A stretch of DNA of 10,617 nt, from assembly GCA_964652585.1 (NCBI GenBank), contig CAZZDA010000039.1:1-10617 (forward strand). The letters are read 5' to 3'. Positions 1 to 7,353 of the stretch are shown piece by piece. The notes under the pieces were generated by a model, which worked only from the letters and a program-made list of their open reading frames with translations, was not told the origin of the DNA and did no database searches. The position numbers and the translations under genes are program-made. The DNA is from CAZZDA01 sp964652585. GTDB lineage: Bacteria > Patescibacteriota > Patescibacteriia > UBA1544. Position 1 is the stretch's first letter. Every line of letters begins with the position of its first letter.

Positions 1-1045
1 AAAGATACTTAATCTTTTCCCCGAGCGACTTTGCATCTCGAATAGGCACCACAAAGCCGGTTTTGCCGTCTTCAACGATACTCTGCGCATTTTCGGTAGT
101 AACGACAGGTAACCCGCAAGCCATCGCTTCCATGACCACCTTCGGATTCCCCTCTGCAAGTGATGGCAAGGCAAACACTGATGCCTCTCTATATAACTCC
201 TCTGGCTTTGAATGGTTGCCGATCCATCGTATGCTCGGATTATCTGCGATGCGCTCTACGTAACGTTGTTTAAGTTCCTCTGGCATTTCACCATAACTAC
301 CAACAAGAACTAGTTCCACATTTTTTAAACTCAATGACTCCCATGCATCCAAAAGGTAGTGCAAACCCTTGTGCAGTTTCGTATATGCGGCATATACCAC
401 TCGAAACGGCTCTTTTTCGGAGCGTGGCTGTCGAGACGGCGTGAATCGTTTTATATCAATGTCCGTGTTGGCGACAAAAATACGCTCTGCAGGATACCCT
501 TGTGCAATATAAGAATGCTTTACGAAATCAGAAATAGCAATGACATAATCAAATTCATTAAGATGCCCGCTTGTGCGGACAAATTCAGCAAAGAGACCTT
601 TATACAGAGAGAAGCCAAGTAACCGCGATTCTTCTTTTTCTAAATCGGCAATAAATTGCATGTGCCCATTCCTTGTGATGTCCACCGTAATGGAGCCATT
701 TTTTTGGGCCTTTCGCAGAGTTCTCGGCAGAAAACGCCCATCATGAAATAGCACTACATCAGTTTTTTGTAGCCGATATTGAGCACAAAGATCGAAACGC
801 TCTTCACGCTTTTTCCGAGAGGGAAACGGGAGTCTGAAAATCTTTTCCACCCCCCTAATGAGATAATGAATAATGGTGGGTACGGCCTGTACGGTATTCT
901 TAAAATAAAAGTTCGTGTTGGTTCTGCAAATAACCTGAGTCAGTTTGCCTGTTTTTGAGAAAACACTAATGACAGGCAAAATATTAGCTGTTGGGTGACT
1001 AATCTTCTTTCCCAAATCTGCGAATGTAATGATGGAAATCGACAT
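1..1045 (-). CDS. GT4-family glycosyltransferase, C-terminus cut by window edge
   Basis: Likely a retaining GT-B glycosyltransferase that moves a sugar from a nucleotide-sugar donor to a growing glycan at the cytoplasmic membrane face. I translated the open frame directly: 348 complete codons from ATG at 1045 to the window edge with no stop. It starts MSISIITFADLGKK. The GT4 donor-site signature lies at residues 298-306 (EGNPKVVME, an E-x7-E motif), followed by GLPVVTT and VEDGKTGFVVP. It is a clear paralog of the 384-residue protein at 5407-6561, sharing the start, ISDFVK, the EGNPKVVMEAM block and NAQSIVEDG. By that alignment only about 40 residues are missing. The start lies 4 nt after the stop of the fusion gene at 1050-3011, so co-translation is likely; no Shine-Dalgarno is visible. 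Donor and acceptor are unknown. Confidence 0.9.
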   Translation of the reverse strand, partial: MSISIITFADLGKKISHPTANILPVISVFSKTGKLTQVICRTNTNFYFKNTVQAVPTIIHYLIRGVEKIFRLPFPSRKKREERFDLCAQYRLQKTDVVLFHDGRFLPRTLRKAQKNGSITVDITRNGHMQFIADLEKEESRLLGFSLYKGLFAEFVRTSGHLNEFDYVIAISDFVKHSYIAQGYPAERIFVANTDIDIKRFTPSRQPRSEKEPFRVVYAAYTKLHKGLHYLLDAWESLSLKNVELVLVGSYGEMPEELKQRYVERIADNPSIRWIGNHSKPEELYREASVFALPSLAEGNPKVVMEAMACGLPVVTTENAQSIVEDGKTGFVVPIRDAKSLGEKIKYL

Positions 1046-1049
1046 ATAT

Positions 1050-3011
1050 TTATTTCTTTATAATAACCGCTATCGCATCTTTGCCTCGTATTGGATTGGT
1101 GGCCTTCCAACTTTCAAAAAAGTGGATCTCTTTAATCTGCGTTTCAAGGACGTTTTTCTCTTCAGGGGTAGACAAAGGAGACTCCCATACGCCAGTTGTT
1201 TTAAGTTTTTTTAGCAACTCAAGTGTTGTGGGTACATCCGAACGCTCAAAACCTTTGGGTTGGTATCGCAAATCTTCCATAAAGAATAGCCCGCCTGAAG
1301 TAAGATGTGGAAACAAATAAGACAAAGTGATCTGTTGGTGTGGCGACGCGTGGAGCGCATCTTCTATCACAACATCAAGTTCTTTTTTTACCTGTAATAT
1401 TTTTTTCAGATCATCACGAGAACTTTGATCTCCTTGAACAATAAAACTTTTTTTATCTTTCGGTTGTGTGAATGTGCTAATATCAAATCCAATAATAGTG
1501 GCATTTGGCAAGTATTCTCGCCACATGTTGAGTGATGGCGCTGTAGAATACGACTCTTCGCTCTTACCTTTACGGTTACGGATTTCCTTTGGGCTAATTT
1601 GGAATCTGTCCTGCAACAGCCCTACTTCACACAAAGTAAATTCTTCCGGTCTTCTAGCTTTAAGGAAGTGATCGTACACCCGAATATAATTATGAAAGCC
1701 TACACCCTTGTCAGTTTCTACTTTATTTGCAAATCGCAGCAAATCATTAGTGCGATACTGTTTCATATGACGAACTATGTATCGAGTAAAAGCGATTGGA
1801 TTAGATCCAATCTTCAACACCAAATCAAATAACTTGTGTATTAAATTCATATCGTATACTGTCTCTTTGGGTGAAAACTTTTTTTTGTATGCTTTTGCTA
1901 TCAGCATCGAATATTTTTCAGCGGTTTTACGAATATCGAATTCTGCCGCTGTTTTTCTGGCATTTTCACTTATCTTTTCGTAGTCTGCACGTGCCATCTT
2001 TTCTAAACTTTCTACAACAACATCTGCAGATGATTCCGGTATGAAAAAACCGTTTTCTCCATCAACAAGCAATTCGTCTGTGCCAGCAGTTTTTGTCGAT
2101 ACAAGCGGTAAACCTGATGCAAGTGCTTCAAGATACGCAATACTCAGTCCTTCGATATCGGACGTAGACACGAAAACATCACTCATTTTATAGAACTTTT
2201 CGATATCACGACGCAAGCCAAAGAATGTTACTGCACCATCAAGTCCTAGTTCTTGGACGCGCGCCTCAAGCTTTTTACGCATCCCCCCCTCACCTGCTAT
2301 CGCTAACTTATATTCCGGATGCTTTTCATGAAAACGCGCAAAACCTTCAAGCATAAGCGTATGATTTTTCTTTGGTTTCAATCCAGCTACATTTAAAAGC
2401 ACTTTATCAGATGTCTTGAATCCAAGCTCCTGTCTAAGCATATCTTTTGATGGTAATGCTGTGAGCGCAGATTGTATTTTTTCTATGTCGACACCGTTTT
2501 TTATCACTACAAATTTATTTTTTGGTATACGCTCTTGTTTGATAGTAAAATCAGCGACTGTATTTGAAACAGCAATGATGCGGTACGACAATTTCGCTAG
2601 CCACCTATCGAGAGTTTTCTTCGCCCATGTTTTATCAACATAGGTATTGTGCTCAATAGGTATAACCATATAACCCGTAAACAACTTGAGTATCCTGACG
2701 ATGGTGTTACTAAAGAAAAGATTGGGTATCACAACATCTGGTTTAATAGATCGTAGCGTCTTATAAAACTCCACCCAACTTGAAATATCTTTGAAACCAT
2801 GAAAGTTTAGTTTATACACCGGGAGCCACGATGGCAATTTGTCATACAATACTACTTTACCTGGAATCTGAGAGAGTGTGATAAACGAAAGATCAATGAT
2901 ATTTTTATCTAACAGAGGCATTAACTCTGTCAATTGTTTCTCCGCACCACCGACGCAAAAGTTATCTATGACAATTGCGACTTTTATTCTTTGTGAATTA
3001 GTTATTTTCAT
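1050..3011 (-). CDS. GT4 glycosyltransferase fused to MycE-like sugar O-methyltransferase
   Basis: The 653-residue protein has two domains. Residues 1-380 are a GT4 glycosyltransferase: N-terminal GGAEKQL (21-27), linker VIKNGVD (169-175), and the E-x7-E donor motif at E287/E295 followed by ASGLPLVST. Residues 388-653 are a class I SAM-dependent methyltransferase resembling the MycE/TylF-type sugar O-methyltransferases: CEVGLL (461-466, motif I position), SLNMW (493-497), GFD (508-510), QGDQSSRDDL (526-535), EDALHASPH (550-558) and MEDL (578-581). In MycE, acidic residues at the last two positions bind the metal; here D551, E579 and D580 are candidates. The C-terminal half closely matches the separate protein at 6565-7329. 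The gene overlaps its upstream neighbour by ATGA. The fusion may be recent, phase-variable or a homopolymer error (see the seam entry). Joint sugar addition and methylation is an inference. Confidence 0.88.
   Translation of the reverse strand: MKITNSQRIKVAIVIDNFCVGGAEKQLTELMPLLDKNIIDLSFITLSQIPGKVVLYDKLPSWLPVYKLNFHGFKDISSWVEFYKTLRSIKPDVVIPNLFFSNTIVRILKLFTGYMVIPIEHNTYVDKTWAKKTLDRWLAKLSYRIIAVSNTVADFTIKQERIPKNKFVVIKNGVDIEKIQSALTALPSKDMLRQELGFKTSDKVLLNVAGLKPKKNHTLMLEGFARFHEKHPEYKLAIAGEGGMRKKLEARVQELGLDGAVTFFGLRRDIEKFYKMSDVFVSTSDIEGLSIAYLEALASGLPLVSTKTAGTDELLVDGENGFFIPESSADVVVESLEKMARADYEKISENARKTAAEFDIRKTAEKYSMLIAKAYKKKFSPKETVYDMNLIHKLFDLVLKIGSNPIAFTRYIVRHMKQYRTNDLLRFANKVETDKGVGFHNYIRVYDHFLKARRPEEFTLCEVGLLQDRFQISPKEIRNRKGKSEESYSTAPSLNMWREYLPNATIIGFDISTFTQPKDKKSFIVQGDQSSRDDLKKILQVKKELDVVIEDALHASPHQQITLSYLFPHLTSGGLFFMEDLRYQPKGFERSDVPTTLELLKKLKTTGVWESPLSTPEEKNVLETQIKEIHFFESWKATNPIRGKDAIAVIIKK
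1848..1886 (-). other. Fusion seam: A8 tract and relict ATGA stop/start
   Basis: On the coding strand a run of eight A followed by G (1886-1878) encodes K376-K378 of the fusion, and an ATG follows at 1850-1848 (M388). With seven A, the GT frame would read on to ...ACG ATA TGA, ending after 387 residues, and that TGA would overlap the M388 ATG as ATGA. M388 aligns with the start of the unfused paralog: MNLIHKLF here, MKKTLSLF there, with the LF at residues 7-8 in both. The simplest reading is two ancestral overlapping genes joined by a one-base change, or still expressed separately through slippage on the A run. An AAAGAGAC stretch upstream of M388 is only a weak ribosome-site candidate. Confidence 0.7.
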
Positions 3012-3625
3012 TTTTCTAGGAATACATAATAACCGCTTGTCTGTTTAGACTCTAACTTGCCTGACAATATATCGAGTATATTACCACATTTTTCAAAGAC
3101 AGAGTACCTTCCGAGAGGACTCAACTTAAACCATGTGGCAATAGCCCCCCTTACTCTGATTATCTCACATTTAGCAAATGGCTTTGAGAGCCAACGCAAT
3201 CCATCTTCGGTAAATCTCCAAAAATCACCATAATAACCTTTTTCGGCATGATAGTAATATAGAAAAGGAACATATATAAAAACGTAACCACCCGGCTTGA
3301 GTACACGATATATTTCCTTATAGGCTTTAATGGGGTTCTCCACGTGTTCTAATACAGCCATACAGATAATGGCGTCGATGGAGTTATCATCAAACGGCAT
3401 ATTATGAACATCTCCAACTATATCCGGATGATAAGTGTCTACCGGATCCATTATTTTATAATCAACCTTTTCAACATGAGGCCTCAACCATTCTCTGGAC
3501 GAATCATATCTATTATTCTTATCCTTCATCAAGCGCAATCCGCCTCCGATATCAATAACCTCTTTTTTTTCTTTAAAGATTCTTATTATCCTCTCGTTAA
3601 AAAATTTTTGCCAAGATGTGTTCAT
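3008..3625 (-). CDS. Class I SAM-dependent methyltransferase (Methyltransf_11-like)
   Basis: A 205-residue soluble methyltransferase with the usual Rossmann layout: motif I EVIDIGGG at 22-29, an acidic loop GDVHNMPFDDNSID at 71-84, then CMAVLEHVENP at 88-98 and YRVLKPGGYVFIYVP at 106-120. These are the hallmarks of the Methyltransf_11 group. That group covers many substrates, so the target cannot be read from the fold; the operon suggests a sugar or glycan intermediate. It is unrelated in detail to the two MycE-like methyltransferases in the window. It overlaps both neighbours by the four bases ATGA (stop over the start of 1050-3011; start over the stop of 3622-4692), which implies translational coupling. 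A FWRFTEDGLRWL block (135-146) is often seen in methyltransferases of polysaccharide loci. Confidence 0.88.
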   Translation of the reverse strand: MNTSWQKFFNERIIRIFKEKKEVIDIGGGLRLMKDKNNRYDSSREWLRPHVEKVDYKIMDPVDTYHPDIVGDVHNMPFDDNSIDAIICMAVLEHVENPIKAYKEIYRVLKPGGYVFIYVPFLYYYHAEKGYYGDFWRFTEDGLRWLSKPFAKCEIIRVRGAIATWFKLSPLGRYSVFEKCGNILDILSGKLESKQTSGYYVFLEK

Positions 3626-4692
3626 ATAAATGCAATTATATCATCTGCTCTCCTCTCCCAAGTAAATTCTCTTACTCGCTGGGTAGCCTTAGTGGCTTTG
3701 ATTTGCGCCTCATCATATCTTTCTAACACTTCAGAAATCCTTTTGGTTACATCATTTGAATTATTCGGATCAAATAGGTATGCGGTAGATTCATCCAAAA
3801 CCTCTCGTATTGACGGCAAATCTGTGGAGACTATTGGGTTTCCACTCGCCATATATTCAAACATTTTAACTGGCGACATATATTTGGCATAGTGTTTCGT
3901 ATTCGGATAATTCATCACCAAAACATCAACAGCTTTCATATAGACAGGCACCTCACGAGGATTTGCTTTAGATACTATTAAAAGTTCCGCATCTGGGTGT
4001 TTTACTCTAACATCACTAATTACTCTATCCAATTCTCCTACTCCCTTTTCTTCTCCCATCGTTTTCAGCTTGCCAACATAAGCAATAATTTTTTTATTTA
4101 GAGGAAGACCGAGCTTCTTTCGCAGTTGCTCCTTTGAATCTTTTATACTTTCAAATATATTCAAATCCACCCCGCTCGGTGCGACCATTATTTTTTCTTT
4201 AGAAACACCGAGAGGTAGGTAATATTCTTTCAATCCGTTGCTAATAACCACAAGCTTATTCAATCTCTTAAGTAATCCCGCTACAACCCATTTCTTCTTC
4301 GCTGTATGTGATTCCCATACAATATTTTTTTTGAAAAAACTCAAGAAAGAAAGTGAGAGTTCATCCCGACCATAGATGATATCCACCTTCTTGAATAATA
4401 CGTAAAAAAAGGCAGACACCGCAAAAGAGAGTGCCTGAACCAAAAATCCAATTTTACCAAACCGAACAAAGTCCAATGTCGGCAACTTGGTGATTTTAAA
4501 GCACTCTTCCATTCCATAATGCTGAAAAGGACTTTCCTTCAAGGCATTGTACCGGCGGGGCACCACAAGCTCCACAACGTTACCATGCAAGACAAAAGCC
4601 TTGCACATCTTCATCGTTGCAAGCCCGTGTGCTTTACCGGTTGGGATACGAATATTGGCGAGATAAAATATGACAGATGGTTTATGACTCAT
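3622..4692 (-). CDS. GT4-like glycosyltransferase lacking the first donor-site Glu
   Basis: A 356-residue GT-B glycosyltransferase. The N-terminal half has KAHGLATMKMCKAF (20-33), a hydrophobic stretch near 82-100 that could rest on the membrane, and VVISNGLKEYY (148-158). The C-terminal half has APSGVDL (171-177), IIAYVGKL (202-209) and MSPVKMFEYMASGNPIV (272-288). The usual E-x7-E is incomplete: E279 is present, but the position eight residues before it is Tyr271. SP-x-K-x-FEYMA is a recognised variant in GT4-like proteins of glycan loci, so the enzyme is probably still active. The ATG at 4692 lies inside a degenerate heptamer array and has no visible Shine-Dalgarno; the spacing to the upstream gene is 38 nt. 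The stop overlaps the next start as ATGA. Donor and acceptor are unknown. Confidence 0.88.
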   Translation of the reverse strand: MSHKPSVIFYLANIRIPTGKAHGLATMKMCKAFVLHGNVVELVVPRRYNALKESPFQHYGMEECFKITKLPTLDFVRFGKIGFLVQALSFAVSAFFYVLFKKVDIIYGRDELSLSFLSFFKKNIVWESHTAKKKWVVAGLLKRLNKLVVISNGLKEYYLPLGVSKEKIMVAPSGVDLNIFESIKDSKEQLRKKLGLPLNKKIIAYVGKLKTMGEEKGVGELDRVISDVRVKHPDAELLIVSKANPREVPVYMKAVDVLVMNYPNTKHYAKYMSPVKMFEYMASGNPIVSTDLPSIREVLDESTAYLFDPNNSNDVTKRISEVLERYDEAQIKATKATQRVREFTWERRADDIIAFI

Positions 4693-4737
4693 GACGAATG
4701 ACTTATAACTAATGACAAATAACCTAAGACTTATAAC
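4682..4737 (-). repeat. Degenerate heptamer tandem array, consensus GTYATWA
   Basis: Read on the minus strand, 56 nt divide into eight head-to-tail 7-nt units beginning GTT or GTC. Examples are GTTATAA (units 1 and 5), GTTATTT (unit 3), GTCATTA (unit 4), GTCATGA (unit 7) and GTCATAA (unit 8). It can also be seen as four 14-nt units. The array includes the last Leu codon and TAA stop of the upstream kinase-like gene and the ATG plus the next two codons of the downstream GT4. Short heptamer arrays of this sort are known in intergenic DNA of some bacteria, for example cyanobacterial STRR sequences. A function here is not shown. Confidence 0.75.
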
Positions 4738-5420
4738 GATGGCGGATGGCTGGAAGTAACACGGTTTTTTATTTTCTTATATACTATAGTAGCATTTTCT
4801 GTAAGTGATTTTGTGCCGTCTATCTTTATTGTTAAAATACCTTTTGTGGCAAGTGCCGAAAAAATATCCTGTTGAGCCTGCTGGGACCGACTCTGCAACT
4901 CCTGAAGTCCATCTATTCTACGACCCGGCTCTCGCTTTTTCATTCTGGTGATGGACTCTTCTACTGGCGTGTCCACAAAAACTAATAACGACTCCTTAGG
5001 AAGTCTATTATAAATAAGTTTCGTTACCGCCGTCTTGTTAAGAGAAAGTTTTGCCACAAAGTTAGAAAGTCTCTGTACATACCCCGCGTCCCACAACACT
5101 ATCTTACCGTGATGATGAGCAATCTGATATTGAAGTTTTTGATGCTCATGTAGTCGTGTAATTAGTTTTTCAAGATTTGAACCTTTTGCGCGTGATAGTT
5201 TATATAGCAATACAGCGATCGAAAAATCAAGATATTGCGGGTGCAACAACATCCAAAAAAGTTTGTATTTCCAGGTTCTATTTTCTGGAAAAAAGTTTTC
5301 CCTTGTAGCACAAGGGAAATATTCTCTTTCAAGCATTTTTCTCACTTCTTCTACCAGAGTAGTCTTTCCTGAGCCCGGTATGCCTACAAATTCTATATAC
5401 ATAACATTAACGAGAGCCAT
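4731..5420 (-). CDS. P-loop kinase-like protein (thymidylate-kinase-like)
   Basis: A 229-residue P-loop NTPase of the nucleoside/nucleotide kinase type. The Walker A motif is GIPGSGKTT at residues 13-21, directly after the first beta strand (YIEFV). VLWDAGY at 108-114 fits the DR/DxG-like substrate loop, LLVFVDTPVEES at 145-156 is the strand and helix after it, and RMKKREPGRR at 159-168 resembles the Arg-rich lid of dTMP kinases. The nucleotide phosphorylated, if any, is unknown; such kinase-like genes do occur inside glycan clusters. The ATG at 5420 overlaps the upstream GT4 gene by 14 nt. A second in-frame ATG at 5402 gives MYIEFVGIPGSGKTT, closer to the family's usual N-terminus, and leaves a 4-nt gap; it may be the true start. 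Neither has a clear Shine-Dalgarno. Confidence 0.82.
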   Translation of the reverse strand: MALVNVMYIEFVGIPGSGKTTLVEEVRKMLEREYFPCATRENFFPENRTWKYKLFWMLLHPQYLDFSIAVLLYKLSRAKGSNLEKLITRLHEHQKLQYQIAHHHGKIVLWDAGYVQRLSNFVAKLSLNKTAVTKLIYNRLPKESLLVFVDTPVEESITRMKKREPGRRIDGLQELQSRSQQAQQDIFSALATKGILTIKIDGTKSLTENATIVYKKIKNRVTSSHPPSL

Positions 5421-6561
5421 TCTCGCGCTTTAAGATTTTTTGATAAATTTCGAATACCGCTTCTCCGAATGGTTTTTTATGCTCCATCGCCTTACGCGCT
5501 TCTTTGCCCATACGCTCTGCCACATCTCTACTATCATACAAGTACCTGATTTTTTCTGCAAGAGCTTGAGCGTTTCGTATCGGTACCACAAAACCGCTCT
5601 TTCCGTCTTCAACTATACTTTGTGCGTTTTTGGTTGTGATAACAGGCAATCCGTGCGACATTGCTTCCATCACTACTTTCGGATTTCCCTCAGTAAGCGA
5701 TGGAAACACGAACAGAAATGCTTCACCATAATACTTCTCTGGCGTATTTGTACTTCCCGCCCACGTAATACTCGGATCGCCGTTTATTATACTATCGCAG
5801 TACTGTTTAAGTTTATCCGGAACATCTCCGCTGTATTTTCCTACCAATGTTAATTCAGCATTTGGTAATTTTAGTTTTCGCCACGCATCAAGAAGATATG
5901 GTAGACCCTTGCGCGCATTGGTATAAGAAAGATAAAGCACTTTGAATATATTATCCCTGCATACCTGCTCTGACTCTGGCGGCAAATTGATATCAGTATA
6001 CGCAACAAAAACTCTTTCTGACGGAAATCCATACTTAATGTAAGAAGATTTAACAAAATCAGAAATGGCGATGATGTAATCAAACTGTTTAACAAGGGTA
6101 CTCATCTTTTCAAACGACTCTGTATTCAAGGAGCTTTCAAATTTTCGATGTTCTTCTGTGTGGATCTCTTTGTCAAACAAAGGATGTGCAACTGTGGCAA
6201 TACCCACCACAGTACTTCCATTTCGCTTTGCCTTCTCTACAGCACTCCCAAACCGAGATGGTGGATGGACGATAACAATGTCGGTTGGCTCAAGTCTCCA
6301 CTTTACAAAGAGGTGCGACAACTTACCACACAACCGCTCAAATGAAAGCCCTAAAATTTTTTCGAGCGCTCGCAGAGGGTATCTTACAAAAGAAGGAATC
6401 GCTGAGTATGTATTCGGAAAATGAAAATCAGTATTGATCTGGCATATTACTTGCTTTAGCTCTCCCCTGTGTGCAAGCTCTTCAATTACTGGAAGAATCC
6501 CCGGCGTTTTGAGATTGGTTTTTTTACCCAAATTAGCAATTGTAACAATTGAAACCGACAT
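5407..6561 (-). CDS. GT4-family glycosyltransferase, paralog of the left-edge gene
   Basis: A complete 384-residue GT-B glycosyltransferase, normal in length for GT4. Visible landmarks are YIIAISDFVKSSYIKYGFP at 162-180, VLYLSYTNARKGLPYLLDAW at 208-227, LTLVGKYSG at 237-245, the E-x7-E donor motif EGNPKVVME at 291-299 and GLPVITT plus SIVEDGKSGFVVP at 304-327. It matches the truncated protein at 1-1045 along its length, and both directly follow a MycE-like methyltransferase (gap 3 nt here, 4 nt there). The N-terminal half differs most around residues 75-160, where the acceptor site is expected, so the two may act on different acceptors. The stop overlaps the next gene if that gene starts at 5420. 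Donor sugar unknown. Confidence 0.92.
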   Translation of the reverse strand: MSVSIVTIANLGKKTNLKTPGILPVIEELAHRGELKQVICQINTDFHFPNTYSAIPSFVRYPLRALEKILGLSFERLCGKLSHLFVKWRLEPTDIVIVHPPSRFGSAVEKAKRNGSTVVGIATVAHPLFDKEIHTEEHRKFESSLNTESFEKMSTLVKQFDYIIAISDFVKSSYIKYGFPSERVFVAYTDINLPPESEQVCRDNIFKVLYLSYTNARKGLPYLLDAWRKLKLPNAELTLVGKYSGDVPDKLKQYCDSIINGDPSITWAGSTNTPEKYYGEAFLFVFPSLTEGNPKVVMEAMSHGLPVITTKNAQSIVEDGKSGFVVPIRNAQALAEKIRYLYDSRDVAERMGKEARKAMEHKKPFGEAVFEIYQKILKRENGSR

Positions 6562-6564
6562 AAA

Positions 6565-7329
6565 TTATTTTTTTATAATAGCAACAAGAGCATCTGCGCC
6601 AAATATTGGATCAGAACCTTTTATACTTTCAAAAAAGTGAATTTCTTTTACCTGTGTTTCAAGGATATTTTTCTCTTCAGGTGTAGAAAGGGGGGAATTC
6701 CATTTACCGGTTTCAGCAAATGTTCTAAGCAAATCGAGAGTTTTTGGTACATCTTCACGTTCAAACTCTTTAGGTTGGTGACGTAGATCTTCGATAAAGA
6801 AGATCCCCCCAGATTTAACATAAGGAAATAGAAAAGAGAGTGTGATTTGTTGGTGTGGAGATGCGTGTAATGCGTCGTCAAGAATAACATCGTATTCGGA
6901 ATACTTGTCAACAATTTTCTGCAAATCCTCGCGCGAACTCTGATCGCCCTGAATAATCGTACACCTCGAATCCTTTGGCTGTGCAAATTTTCGGATGTCG
7001 AAACCAACAAGTTTTGCATTCGGAAGATATTTTCGCCACATGCGCAACGACGGTGCTATAGGATTTGTGTCAGTCAATAATGGCTTTCGCATTCTCCCCC
7101 TTAGAAGACCAATTTCACAGAACCGTAGATTCTCGTTTCTTTGGGAACGCAGAAAGAAATCATACGCGCGTACATAATTATGTCCTGGCACACCCTTGTC
7201 AGTAAATTCCTCACCTGCAAACTGCAAAAGGTCGTTGTACCGGTATTGCTTAAGGCAGGACACAATATATTTGCCAAACGCCCTAGGGCTTGTGAATATT
7301 TTTCTAAATAGCGAAAGTGTTTTTTTCAT
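6565..7329 (-). CDS. MycE-like sugar O-methyltransferase
   Basis: A 254-residue class I SAM-dependent methyltransferase. Features in order: an N-terminal helical part with KQYRYNDLL (27-35) and TDKG (43-46); CEIGLL (71-76) at the motif I position; SLRMW (94-98) and GFD (109-111); QGDQSSREDL (127-136); DDALHASPHQQ (151-161); and IEDL (179-182). This order matches the MycE/TylF-type macrolide sugar O-methyltransferases, where the DDGSH-type segment supplies a metal-binding Asp and catalytic His and the ED pair completes the metal site. Candidates here are D152, H155, E180 and D181. The family match is from pattern memory and was not searched. It shares long identical runs with residues 388-653 of the fusion, for example SPLSTPEEKN and KEIHFFES. 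It is the likely glycan methylase of the operon. Confidence 0.83.
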   Translation of the reverse strand: MKKTLSLFRKIFTSPRAFGKYIVSCLKQYRYNDLLQFAGEEFTDKGVPGHNYVRAYDFFLRSQRNENLRFCEIGLLRGRMRKPLLTDTNPIAPSLRMWRKYLPNAKLVGFDIRKFAQPKDSRCTIIQGDQSSREDLQKIVDKYSEYDVILDDALHASPHQQITLSFLFPYVKSGGIFFIEDLRHQPKEFEREDVPKTLDLLRTFAETGKWNSPLSTPEEKNILETQVKEIHFFESIKGSDPIFGADALVAIIKK

Positions 7330-7353
7330 ATTTGTTTATTTTAAATATTAAGT

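Noticed and set aside
3404..3892. Plus-strand open frame of 162 codons
   Set aside because: It lies antisense across two well-supported minus-strand genes, has no recognisable domain, and looks like a shadow of their coding frames.
5440..5853. Plus-strand open frame of 137 codons
   Set aside because: Fully antisense to the GT4 gene at 5407-6561; Cys/His/Phe-rich composition typical of a complementary-strand shadow.
6648..7019. Minus-strand open frame of 123 codons
   Set aside because: Out of frame inside the methyltransferase gene at 6565-7329, which has clear motifs; no independent signal.
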